DNA from: Entoloma clypeatum
Lineage: Eukaryota > Basidiomycota > Agaricomycetes > Agaricales > Entolomataceae
Direction of reading: 5' to 3'
Length of the DNA stretch: 64,000 nt
Assembly (NCBI GenBank): GCA_963565915.1
Contig: OY751485.1
Span: forward strand, 4,154,001-4,218,000
Made by a program: the position numbers and the translations under genes. How positions within the stretch are numbered: the stretch's first letter is position 1; each line of letters begins with the position of its first letter. The notes under the pieces are model-generated. The model saw only the letters and a program-made list of their open reading frames with translations, was not told where the DNA came from and made no database searches. This document shows positions 9,630-20,754 of the stretch, one piece after another.

Positions 9630-12435
9630 ATGGCTACGGAAACATCGGGCCATCCGCCACAAGAGATCCTTGCCATAGCTTTCGTCGTCGAATCTTCACT
9701 CACCGTGGCCAACGAATGGCCCCGCCTTATAACGGAATACATCTCTCCCGTACTCAAACGACTCCTGGAGACCAATCCCGGATACAAGGTTACCCACGCG
9801 ATGTTAACTCTCTTGATGAGATTGACGACAATCCCTACAGCCTCGTATGGGATTTGTAACGTATGCTACGGCAGGCGTAATACCTTCGCCTATACTTTGC
9901 AAAAGGTTTTTTGCAGAGCCCCAACCTGTTACGAAGGAGATGAGGGAGCACCCGGCTAAGCTTGGCATCGGCCACACCAACTCAGGAGGGGGAATGGGGA
10001 TGGCAGCATTGGAAGGCTTGGTTGCAGCCATTGAGGTACGCATTTTGTGTACCTCTCAACAACATCATGTTCCCCTTTTAACCGTTCTACAGCTCTTCGA
10101 CATCCTGCGCCATGTTACACCACAACAAACGCGACCCAATGCTCAACATATCATACATGTTGCAAGCGCTGCGCCGGATGCGTCCATTCACCCCCAGTGT
10201 AACGATTCGCCATTGCTGGACTGCGTTACCTGGGAGGACATACCGAATGAATTCAAAAAGGTGAGCAAACACCGGTTTGCATTGGCACCCAACCTAATCA
10301 AATGTCTTGCCTTAGAGAAATATCAACTTTAGCACCATGAACCTTCGCCAAAATCTCCCTCGATTCTCGGAAGTTCATTCTGCCGTGGGCTCTTTTTTGG
10401 ACGGTCAAGTATCTCTTACTTATCATACGTTCTTAGATCGCTCCAGGCGCCCCCAAAGAACCATGGTTCGCAGTCCGAGCCCCACATACCATACTTCTTG
10501 CCAACTTCCCTGTTCCTGTCCCAAGAGGTATGTTGAGGATCCATCACAAACGTAATTTCATCCATACATGCCCTTCATCCCAGCGGCCAAACGGCCAGGC
10601 GAGGCACAGAACAATGAACGTCCAGCAGAAAACAAACGCCCACGGATGGGCAATCATTCTGAGGCCTCACCGAAGATTGTGACACCTAACACACCCTCGA
10701 TGCAGCCAAAACCGGCACAAGCCAGTTCCTCTCCAGCAGTACCGCGACCCGCACCTGCCACCGCCGCCGCTATGCCTGCTCAACCCAGCCCTCAAGGACC
10801 GTTCCCCAATACGCCTCAGTACCAGACGCTCATGACGAACATGGCTGGTCTCCAAGAGCAAATCCGATCCCTATCAACATCCCTCGACAATGCAAGGACC
10901 ACTGGAAATACGACATTAGCCGAGAATATCCAGCAGGACCTCAATAAGAAGACGCTAATGTTCGAAAAATTCGAACAAATACTGAAGGTGTATAACCTCA
11001 AAGCACCGGCTCATGCCAAGGCGCAGGCACAGGCACTTCAAGTCGCCCACCAAAACCAGGTGCAACACCTGACGCAAGAGGCGCAGACTGCAGGACCCTC
11101 AAGTCAGAAAGTCCCGCTTGCTTTCCCTCTTGACCCCGCACCCCCCACCGCGGTATTACAGGAGGAAAACCGGATAGATACACAGGGTGTTGCCCAACCG
11201 AACCAAATACGTCCTGTGGGACCATTTGGACCTTTGCCGACTGGCTCTCAGCCCCTTGTGTCAATGCCTGCGGGCACGACCGCAGCAATGGCTTCGCAAA
11301 TGCAAAAGATGGTACAACAGTCGACGCGGCCCCTAGAGGGATCGTCTCAGCACGCTGGTGTACCCCAAAACATGGACATAAAACCGCAAGGGGCTGCGTC
11401 GCAGCATCAGGACGGACGGGGACCTGTCGTGCCTGTGTGGCATGGCTCTTTGTCGTGGAACGGCGTGAGCCCCGCTGGCAGGAAGGAGATGACAGCGTTT
11501 GTGGTCGCGTCTACAACGAACATCGCGATGAGGTATGGCAGACTCTTTTCTTTTTAGCCCTGACCATTCATTTCCGCTGATCACGAAGTGTTTTTATAGT
11601 CGAGCGGAGACATGGCCGACAGCACTTACCCTCGTGCCTACTCGTGATCCTGCAATACCCATGTCAGAGCTTCAGCTGTGGGTTAAACGACACAAACCCG
11701 TCATCTGCTCCATTGCTCCGCAGCCAAATGTGCCTGACCCAAAAGGCAATGAGACGGCTCTGAAAATGTTGATCCAGCTTCTTGCGGCGAAAAACGTGGC
11801 AAGTGTCTCAAAAGTGCTCTCCTCCCTTCACTAAATTATAACATCGGCAGTATGCGGCTGCAGCATGGACGCTGCCATCCGGTGAACAGGGAAACAATGT
11901 TTTGTTCTTTCCAGGGCCGGGAGGACTCGTCGGGGCGTTCTTCCCGGTGACTGGGATTCCAGAGATTCCGAAGGCAGGGGCACATGCCCTTACAGTTCCA
12001 AGCTCGGTTTCGCAGGAGTTCCTTGTGCGACTGCAGGCAATGCCACCGGAACAACGGGAGATGGTGATGACACAGCTTAAGCGACAGCGGGAGCTTCATT
12101 TACAGCAGCAGCAGCAGCAACAGCAGGCGCTCATGAAAAAAGGAGTTGTGGGACCGGGCAATAGTGTTGGAGTGAACAATGCGATGCTTGCGATGAACGT
12201 GGTGCAGAACCAGATGGCCCAGCAGCAGCAGCAGCAGCAACAACAACACACAGATCTCGCCTTCGGCGGCGGTGTCCCGGGCTACGGCGGGATGAACGCG
12301 ATGCAGCAGAAACCGCCGGCGCAGGCGGTGATGATGAATGGGGGTATGCGGATGGGGTCGATGCCAGGGGCGAACATCAATATGGAGATGATGCAATCAT
12401 TTATGCAAAGAAATTCGGATGGAAGTTCGGGATGA
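9630..12435 (+). CDS. MED25: Mediator complex subunit 25-like (VWA plus ACID-like domain)
   Basis: Probable Mediator subunit that receives transcription activators. Eight exons, 812 residues: 9630-9788, 9841-10035, 10093-10260, 10316-10408, 10437-10527, 10584-11532, 11600-11798, 11851-12435. Residues 8-180 look like the Med25 VWA domain (LAIAFVVESS, GFVTYATAG, then a glycine-rich HTNSGGGMGMAALEGL and LFDILRHV). The middle is Gln/Pro/Ala-rich. Residues about 515-655 start VPVWHGSLSWNG and run through TWPTALTLVP, VICSIAP, LIQLLAAKNVYAAAAW, VLFFPGPGGLVGAFFP; this matches the order of the PTOV1/ACID activator-binding barrel of human MED25. The tail has two polyglutamine tracts. The seventh intron can be read as GC-AG (GCAAGT donor at 11799). 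Budding yeast lacks this subunit. Confidence 0.72.
12104..12249 (+). repeat. Two CAG/CAA trinucleotide tracts (polyGln)
   Basis: Two short CAG/CAA runs, at about 12104-12127 and 12221-12248, sit in the last exon of the Mediator 25-like gene and encode glutamine runs of about 8-10 residues each. Such tracts often vary in length between strains. Confidence 0.8.
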
Positions 12436-12736
12436 GACTCGGACTGTTCTCTGGTCTTGTGCAGGTAATTATGTTCAAGACTGTGTATTACTAGGCACGT
12501 GTAGATTACATGGTGTATGTGGTTCATTGACTTACAATTAACTATGGGCGACGGCCTTGCCGGTTATTGCGATCTCACTCAGAGCAGATAAATTATTAAG
12601 ATAACCTCGAGGTACTACTGAAACATACATGAAAACTCAAATGATGACTATTCTGTATCACAGCTGCTAACACCAAACGCGCCGTCCTGGGGTAAGATTG
12701 GTCTGAGTACATTGGAGTAGGTTCCAGATATTGAGC
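12436..12736. other. Convergent 3' spacer
   Basis: Tail-to-tail spacer between the Mediator 25-like gene and the membrane protein on the other strand; AT-richer than its flanks, with no coding frame that I would support. Confidence 0.5.
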
Positions 12737-13375
12737 TCAGACACGACCATGGCCGCGGATGGTTTCATGAGAATTTACGGCTAAATCCACAGATTGGATG
12801 GTTCCGTCTTGGCTATACATCGAGAAACTGCGTCTGAAATCCAAGGGTCTTAACCTTTCTTGAGGATGCACAGGCGGACTGGGGGCGGACGACAAACGCT
12901 TTCCGGAAATAAAGATGGGAGTGACAGCGTCAGAAGGAAGTCTGCCCTTGATACTGGCCTTGCTGTAGTGGTAGTGACGGTGGGGACTTGGAAGACCGGC
13001 GGGGCCAGATTCCTTGCCTTCTAGGTCGTGCCACTTGTCGTTGCCGAACTGACGCTTCCATTGGTGTTGAGGTGCTTGTGCTTGATGGCGTCGCCTACGT
13101 GTGCAGCAGAGGTAGATGAGGGAGAGGAGGAAGAGGAGGAGTACAGTGCCGCCGACAGCGATGGCTATGATGAATCCTGTTGTGAATGTGAAGGCTTGAA
13201 CGGTGCTTTCGGAGGAGTAGTAAGTGGGTGGAGACCAAGTATCAGGGGTCGTGGTCGTCATCGTCATGGTCGGAGCGGCAGTGGGTGGTGGCGGAAAGCT
13301 TGAGATGGGAGGAGGGACGAGGGTAGCTGTAGGATTTGTTGGCGTGAAGGTGACTGTGATGAGAACGCCTGACAT
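12737..13375 (-). CDS. Single-pass membrane protein, unrecognised
   Basis: A 212-residue single-exon frame. An extracellular-looking Pro/Thr-rich segment (residues 5-60, rich in TMTMTTTT-like runs that could be O-glycosylated) is followed by one strong membrane helix (FIIAIAVGGTVLLLFLLSLIY, about residues 68-88) and then a CCTRRRRH stop-transfer sequence and a soluble tail with several Ser/Pro sites. There is no clear cleaved signal peptide, so the orientation is inferred from the basic stop-transfer side. The layout resembles small fungal stress-sensor or Mid2/Wsc-like proteins, but there is no WSC domain and I would not name it. It starts 138 bp from the GH16 start on the other strand. Confidence 0.7.
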   Translation of the reverse strand: MSGVLITVTFTPTNPTATLVPPPISSFPPPPTAAPTMTMTTTTPDTWSPPTYYSSESTVQAFTFTTGFIIAIAVGGTVLLLFLLSLIYLCCTRRRRHQAQAPQHQWKRQFGNDKWHDLEGKESGPAGLPSPHRHYHYSKASIKGRLPSDAVTPIFISGKRLSSAPSPPVHPQERLRPLDFRRSFSMYSQDGTIQSVDLAVNSHETIRGHGRV

Positions 13376-13513
13376 GGCAGAGTAGGAGATCAGAGACAGG
13401 AGAAGGTTGTGGCGCGGTCATGTGATCAGCGCGTCGCGATCATTTAAGTAAGTTACCTCTGAAATGTCAGCCACTTTAGTAAATCATTCCATTTAATCCC
13501 CCTACTACTACAC

Positions 13514-14797
13514 ATGCGTCCATACATCCTCGTCGTTCCTCTTGTCCTCGCCATCACTCCCGCCCTCGCTAAAAGGTCAAAGTCAAGAGACTCTTCCTCC
13601 TCTTACGACACCGGACGAATCTACTTTCACAAGGACACCTACTGCGGCGAGGAGTTCTTCGGATCCTGGAACTGGGAGACCTTTGACGACCCTACACATG
13701 GACAAGTCAACTACGTCGGCAAGGACGCTGCAAGAAATTCCAATCTGTCTTATGGTACAAGTCCCCGTTCCAATCGTTCCAACCTCCTTTTTTGATCCGT
13801 TCTCAACTAGCGTTTGGCGAAAAGTTCGTCATGCGAGTCGATTCAAATCAGGTTGTGCGGCCCGGCGCCCGCGGTCGGGACAGCGTTCGCATCACCTCCA
13901 ACGCAGCATACGGAGATGCCGTCATCGTTCTCGACGTCGCCCACATGCCAGAGGGATGCGCTACCTGGCCCGCCTTCTGGACCCTCAGTCGCAACGGTCC
14001 TTGGCCCTACGGCGGCGAAATAGATATCATCGAGGGTATGCCCTACCCTACCCAATCATTCCCCATTATCTTTCTCACCGCTCCCGCCGCCTAAAGGCGT
14101 CAACCTGAACACCGTCAATCTCGCTTCCCTCCATACATCTCCGGGCTGCACCATGGACGTACCTCGCTGGCAGGCAGGGTTTGTACTCCCATTCTCAATC
14201 TTCATTTAATTTGCTTACCTCCCTTCAGACGCACCGTATCGACCGATTGCAATACCGCCATCAACTCTAATCAAGGCTGTGGCACAAACTCCGCCAAGCC
14301 AAATTCATACGGCGCGCCTTTCAATGCCGCGGGCGGCGGTTGGTACGTCATGGAGAAGTCCCGGTCCAGGGGTGTTCGCGTCTGGTTCTGGTCAAGAGCA
14401 GAGTACCATTCCATCCCCTACACAATCAAGCAAGATCTCGGCTTCGTCTACCCCGACGCTTGGGGACGTCCCGACGCCGACTTCCCCACCACTGCATGCG
14501 ACCACGGCAGTCATTTCGACGACCATCAGATGATTTTCGACACTACTCTCTGTGTAAGTCTTACCCAATTCCTTTCTTACATGGCTTGATATATTCTTCC
14601 GTTAGGGCGATTGGGCTGGCTCTGTATTCTCCAACGCGCCATGTGGACAAGGCAGTTGTTCGGACTGTGAGTCTTAATTGCTCATGGCGTCCATCTACGC
14701 TGTTAACATCCGGTCATCAGTCGTCAACAACAATCCCGATGCGTTCGCCAATGCGTACTGGGAGATCAACTCCCTTCGCGTCTATACCAGATTTTAG
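13514..14797 (+). CDS. Secreted GH16 family endo-beta-glucanase-like hydrolase
   Basis: Extracellular glycoside hydrolase acting on beta-1,3(4)-glucans, in wall remodelling or nutrition. Six exons, 336 residues: 13514-13754, 13811-14035, 14097-14178, 14229-14553, 14606-14666, 14721-14797. A signal peptide (MRPYILVVPLVLAITPALA) is followed by a possible KR processing site. The GH16 active-site motif is intact as GEIDIIEG near residues 148-155, with both catalytic glutamates and the central aspartate. Other family landmarks are NYVGKDAA, RDSVRITS, TWPAFWTLSRNGPWPYG and the cysteine-rich SPGCTMD. The length and these blocks match basidiomycete laminarinase-like GH16 proteins. Active-site spacing shows it is not a chitin transglycosylase of the Crh type. 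Confidence 0.92.
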
Positions 14798-15090
14798 TCG
14801 ACTTTGCATTGCTATTCAGGAACCTAGATTAGATAGAAGGGCTATTATTGATATCTGTACCACGTTATAATCATAATCCTCGCCTTGTCCTAGAGAATCT
14901 GGTAGTGCGTACAATTCTTTGAGGTATATTGGAAGACACTATCTAGTAAAGGATACAAGAAAAAAAATAAAACAAAACAACATAGCAGAGGTGTAAACTG
15001 ATAGAAATGTCAATGTGAAAGTCCCTCCAGTAGGGAGAATGAATACACAGTAGAAACCAAAAACCAGTTGTATAGATGCATTGAACTTTT

Positions 15091-17579
15091 CTATAACCCT
15101 AGAGCAGATCCGACAGATCGCGCCATAGACGCGCCACGAGACGGCGCAATTGACTGCATGCGGGACGGCGCGACCGAACTATACCGAGAAGGCGCCACAG
15201 ATTCGAAACGGGCGGGCGGAACAGACCCGTGGCGCTGTTGTTCCCACAACTTGTCTTTTGCGCGAACCTCGATATTCACAAAGGGACCCTCTTGGTCGAG
15301 CTTTACGCAATCGCGCGTGCCCAGAACAAGCAGCTCAAAGAAGAATGAAGCAGCAGCACGACGGGAGGCCTGTAAGACACATTACCGTTGATTTTTTGGG
15401 AGATAAAAATATGCAGCGAGTTCAAGGACATACCTTATCAGCCATCTTTCTAAAACTAACAACCTTCTCTTCGTTTTCTTGACCAGCGACAGGCTGCAAC
15501 TCATGTCGGAGAATCGAGATGGCCTTGATTGTGTTCTTGCTGTATCCTTTCGCATCATGCTCAGCTGCCGGAACTTCTCTCTCCGTCGTCTGTGTCTGCG
15601 TCTGCGACGGACGCACATCAAACGCCGCAATAGGACATGCCGCGTCTGTATATGTCTCCTCCCCCTCCTCGATCTGCATTCCATCGGGTCCGGGAGTCGT
15701 TAACCGACTCAGCGGCGACAGAGGTGTGGATTGGGACCTCCCTCGTGGCATATTCACATCCCCACCCATAGGCCCATCATACTCAGGGACTTGTAATTGG
15801 AAATCATCAATCCCTCCACTCTGGTCTGCAAAATCAAAGGCGCCGTCGGGGCCGACGCTTCCTCTGCCAAGCATGTCGCTCCCAAAACCGTGGCTCGGCG
15901 CGATACTGGCTGCGCGCCGTCCCTGCTCGACTTGTTCATCTTCAGGAGGAGCGTTATCGTCCAGCCGCGGACGCTTGCTGGGGCTCTTGTCGGGAGAGGC
16001 TCCGCGCCGTTTGGGAGGAAGAGCATTGCCGACGGGACGCATAAAGAGCTCTGCAAGTTCTGGTGCTAGTCCGGGCGGCGCGGCACAGAAGAAATTTCCA
16101 TTGGGCGTGACCTTTGTGGGAAGGAAATGGGCCAATGGGTCCTCACGTATGGAGAGCAAGCGCATGACAACAGTAGAACGTGGCAGAAAGTGTTGTTCGG
16201 TCACGATGTCGCTGACGTCCTTGGTCACTGGGGCACCCAAACCTCCTGCTCGCCCCCGACCAATCTTCGGGCCAGGTCCGTCTGCCAGTTCTGTGACCGA
16301 ATCGATGACCTGTTTCTTCTCCTTTATTTTTCTCTTGGGCTTCACAACCTCCTGTGGCATTTCTCCGGCAAGTGGCTCGTCGGGCTCGGGTGTCGCGGGT
16401 GGTTCAGTGAGAGGCGACGCTGAAACGCGAGTGGTGAGTTCTGGTGCAAGTCAAAACGCGATGAAGAAGACACACAAGCACGAGAAGACGCTCTCGTTTG
16501 ACCTGGAGTTCTCTCCATGGGTTCGGGAGGTAGAACGCCGTCGAAACCAATACCGATATCCTCCAAGTTGACGCCCCCAAAGTCGGGCAGACCCATGTCA
16601 ACGTCAACATCGAAGGGGTGTTCCAAAGGCTCTCGTGTGTTGCTTCTGTGGGATAAAATATCCATGTCGACGTCATGTCCATTTCTGCCAAGCAGGTGCG
16701 AGTGAATTGAATCTCGGCGGTCGGCCGCATCGCGACCTACGCCGACACTCTCATCTACACTCATAGCGTCACCTTTGGCGCTTCCACCTATGTTCGGCTG
16801 CTCGTCATCCCAGGTGATATCGAGGTCAAAATCCTGAGAGCCTATCCCATCGGAAGGTCCAATGTCGAAGGGGTCGAGGTCGAAATCCTGAAAGTCATCA
16901 ACGGTTCTGAGAGTGATGTCGTCGATGTGGGCCTGGTGATGACCGTGGGGCTGTACTGGTCGATCTTCAAAGTCGACCTCCCTATTCGAGCAATAGTTTA
17001 GCTACACTCACGATGCCCGTCAACAACCTCACCAGTTCACGTCGGGTAGGAGAAGATCCAAGTCTACTCCGCCGGTCTGCAAAGTAATTGCGTTCTTGTT
17101 CACGGCGAGCTGGTCTTCCGTCATGTCCACTATACCCGGTCGAAAAGCCTAGTTAAGGAGGAGAAAGTGAGGGAAGCAGCACACAATTTGAGACGAGCTC
17201 AATTTACCATCTTTATCTTGAGCAGAGCTTCATTACAATCGTCCAGGAGGTATTTGGCTTTACGACTGTAGATGCGAACAACGCCGAGGAGCAACTGACC
17301 GCTGAGACGGAGGGCCATGACTTCGATTTCCTGACCCATGATGGCATCTATGTGTCTTATTTGTTAGACACGATTACAATGCGCTAAACGATGATCGGCG
17401 CACCGACAGATTGCTCAATATCCGTTTGGAGAGTCTGAGTTTTGGAGAGCTTGCGCTCCATGTGCGCGGCGAGCCATACCTTTCCCAACGGCCCGCGTCG
17501 CGATAGAATCGTTTCAGAGTAGAACTAGAGGCAACGGATATCGAACATGGGCTTGATTGTGGTTGAATAAACATACCAT
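15091..17579 (-). CDS. RAD21: Cohesin kleisin subunit Rad21/Scc1
   Basis: Kleisin that closes the cohesin ring by binding Smc1 and Smc3, needed for sister-chromatid cohesion. Seven minus-strand exons give 716 residues: 17577-17579, 17404-17524, 17208-17347, 17033-17148, 16476-16981, 15434-16419, 15091-15369. The start codon alone forms the coding part of exon 1; a 52-nt intron follows, then [20 protein letters not shown], the invariant kleisin N terminus. The N-terminal domain (about 1-105) binds Smc3. The central part is acidic and Ser/Pro-rich, where separase sites would lie. The C-terminal winged helix is [20 protein letters not shown] (about 635-655). Length and both termini favour mitotic Rad21 over meiotic Rec8. 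Long open frames on the plus strand here are shadows. Confidence 0.93.
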
Positions 17580-17724
17580 GAGGGGTATCGCTCGGCGAGG
17601 GTGTCGCTCCGAATCAACACGACGCGCGACGGTGGCTGAGGTTCACCCTGGCGTCACGTGGATCCCTCTGTTGACGTCTGTTGGGCTTCGCCTTCAAAGT
17701 TTCTGGACGACCGTCGACTCTCTG

Positions 17725-19601
17725 ATGCTCGCATCTCGTTCCCTCAAGCGCATTCCTCGCAGTGTCGAAATTCCATTAATTCGGCATGGTGAGCAGCTTT
17801 ACCGCATTGTGAAGAATGCCCATTCAGAAATTGGCACAGGAAACTGGTGTCTGCGCACCTTCTCAACTTGTCGTCGGCCCCTGAGTGCACATACCAAGTC
17901 CAGTACAGACCCATCACCCTCCTCTTCTCGTGTAGGGTATCAAAACGACACCAGTTTTCAGATGTCAATGACCCGGACGACTAAAGCGCGTCTAACGATG
18001 CAACTCATGGCTGAAGCAGAGCAATGGAAGTACCACAACTGTCTCGCCATCGCGGCCCAACTGAAAGCGGACTGTCACAAACCGGACCTACCCATATATA
18101 CCGCTCTCATGAATGCTGCGAGTAATGTTGCGGAGTGGCAGGATGCATGGGCTATATTCGAAGATATGCTCACTTCGGGGGTTGATCCTGACGTGGGCAT
18201 CATGAACGCTCTCCTAAAGGTAAGCCGTATTATCCTAACGACCCTGCATGGATTCCAACATACTTCCAAGGCACAACGACGGCGACGGTCGCCCTACATC
18301 TGGAAAGTTCTACAGATAATGGAGGAACGAAACATCACTCCCAACGCCACTACGTTTTCGATCATCGTGGGGCGATTCCTTGACGCTGGCAATCTCGAAA
18401 TGGCTTTGCAATATCTATTTGCCACGAAGAGATATAAAATCATCCCCGATTTCACCACGACTCAGTCCGTGATCACCTGTGCCGCTTCGTCTGGCCACCC
18501 TAGATTGGCCATCGACTTAATTTCTTGGTTTGAAAAGCAGTCAGCCCGTCGATTCGACCCTACGTTGTGGATGGCCTGCCTGATTTCATCTGCGGAGGCT
18601 TTATATGTCGGTTCCATTCTCACCCTTTCCTGTTTTCCTTCTCATGTTCCAAACAGAAGGAGGGAGTAGTGCAATGCTGGAAAACCGTGGTCCACGAGTT
18701 CAACATGGCCCCTGGAGAGGGCACATGCAACGCAGTCCTACACACAGCCGCTCGTCATGGCCTTCCAGACCTCGCCACCGACGCTCTTCGTATTCTCCAG
18801 GTAATAGGCATTCCCTGGGAGGAGTATCATTTTGCTGCGCTTATAGAAGCATTCACTCGTAATAATCAAGTCAAGGAAGCGATACAGACCCTCGGAATCA
18901 TGCGTACACACGGCATCGATCCCCTTCCTGAGACGACATCCCCTGTTACAGACGTCATGAAGGATGCGGATGCCATCGATGCTACTTGGGCCATCGTTGA
19001 CGAACTCCATAATGCTGGTACACTCGATAGCACTGCGATTACCGCATTGATCAAAGCTTCTGTCCGCCTTGGCGAACTTCAACGTGCCATCGGGGCATAC
19101 AAGTCTCTCTCCGATTACGGGCTGTCTGCGGACCTTCACGTTTTCAATCTTCTCCTTCAGGGGTGTGTGACAGCCAGACACCGTGAACTAGGAGACCAGC
19201 TGTTGGACGACATGAAGGCAGCCAAGATCGCGCCAGACCAGGAGACGTATGAAAACTTCATCAGTCTGGTTCTCACGCAAAAAGATTACGAAGATGCCTT
19301 CTTCTACCTGGAAGAAATGAAGGCCGCAGGATTCCGTCCAGCGGCGCTGGTTTACGAGACACTCGTGGAAAAATTGTACTGCGCCTCCGATCCCAGAGGC
19401 AAGATTGCAGTGGAAGAAATGCTCGAGCAAGGTTATCGTCTGGGCGCTCGGTTACAACGCGTAATGCGAGAAAACGACGTCATGATGCAACCGCGGTCCA
19501 CACACCAGTCTCGGCTATCCCTTGAAGGCGCTGCAAAAACGTTCATTGAAACGGGTGGGCTAGGTGGCGCTGCGGGTCTTCCCAAGGAACGGATCAGTTG
19601 A
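17725..19601 (+). CDS. Mitochondrial pentatricopeptide-repeat protein
   Basis: Predicted organellar RNA-binding protein. Three exons give 591 residues: 17725-18219, 18271-18606, 18657-19601. The N terminus (MLASRSLKRIPRSVEI and on) is basic and lacks acidic residues early, as expected of a mitochondrial presequence. From about residue 95 there are repeated 35-residue helical hairpins: PDLPIYTALMNAASNVAEWQ, WAIFEDMLTSGVDPDV, VLQIMEERNITPNATTF, YKSLSDYGLSADLHVFNLLL, LLDDMKAAKIAPDQETYENF, YLEEMKAAGFRPAALVYETL. I cannot assign a named orthologue. It is divergent from RAD21, with 145 bp between the two start codons. Confidence 0.85.
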
Positions 19602-19819
19602 GTTATATTTGTATCGTGTCCCGCAGCGGCGCGAGCGTCAATCCCCGACTTGTGTCACCGTCCTGTTCCGACATTCATAAAATATCAAAACTTCATTATA
19701 GCAGCAATGATATTGATGAACAAGAAAACGCCTTCGGATAACAGACTATCAAGCTGTTTGAATACAACACGCATTAATGGCTAGAGATCTTCCTCTGCCA
19801 GGATGAAACCGTGAAAATC

Positions 19820-20250
19820 AAAGTTGAGCATTGAACATTCCAAGAGTATGACGAGAACTTCTGTGGACCTGGTCATTGCTACTCTGTCGTGAAGACATAG
19901 AACGGGGAGATATGCATTGCATCGATTCTTTGCCAAAGCGCAAGTTAGATACCATCAGCATGCTATTCAGAGTGGTTGATGTTAAGAGTGATAAGGCATC
20001 GTCGATATCGTCCGAGGTATGAGGAGTCTGCGGACGGGAAGCATGAGGGGGGTGCAGTGGGAGTGAGGGGAGTAGGAGCGAGCGGTCTGGGAAGCCGTCG
20101 ATGTACAACTGTCGACGACGTGTTTAGTCTCAAGTATGCCGGCCTCTGGGAAAAAACGCACCTTTCTCGAGCGAACGACGACACTATGCCAAACTCGTAA
20201 ATAGACAAAGGTGGAAGTTTCGAGGCGAGCCAGCGACTTACAAACGCCAT
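19820..20250 (-). CDS. Possible small spliced gene, unresolved
   Basis: An ATG at 20250 is followed after three codons (Met-Ala-Phe) by a strong donor (GTAAGTC), with further donor and acceptor signals downstream (GTGCGT near 20160, CGACAG near 20110). This resembles the many small split exons of this genome. The longest continuation is a 96-residue frame to 19818 starting LYIDGFPDRS, but other frames are equally possible and none is recognisable. I list it as a candidate only. Confidence 0.2.
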
Positions 20251-20754
20251 AATGATATGCGAAGTGAGGGAAGATCTTTCAGTAAGTATGCAAGGAGCAC
20301 AGATCCATGGCAGTAAAACACTGAGAGTACTTATCAAAGTTTAGAACCAGGACGTCGGCTCGAATTGGCAATTGTACCGTACGGTGCCAGGTAGGGCACG
20401 ATGTTTCAATTCATTGGTGACTTGGCGACATGTGTGAGTGATGGCAGGGACCCATAGTCCATACCTTTGCGGTGACGTGGAGAGGAAGGCGGGGAGGACG
20501 GCGACAAGGTCAAGATCGGGCGACGGAAGCTGGACGGGAAGGTGACGAAATCAGAAATGAGTCAGCTGACGAGTACGTTCACCTCGGCGCAACTGCAAAG
20601 GAGCTAGTACTTCATCGGCAAGAAAGTATGGGATCGGTCACTCCCGCGATCTTGAAGGTTTCAAAATAAACTAACTTGGTTGCGGTCCGAAAAGCGGACA
20701 AGCTATCATATACTCGTTTAAATAGGACTCATCTTTGAATGGCGTCCCTTCCTA

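Noticed and set aside
15519..16571. A 350-codon plus-strand open frame
   Set aside because: It is the reverse-strand shadow of RAD21 exons whose protein is clearly recognisable; its own composition is not protein-like.
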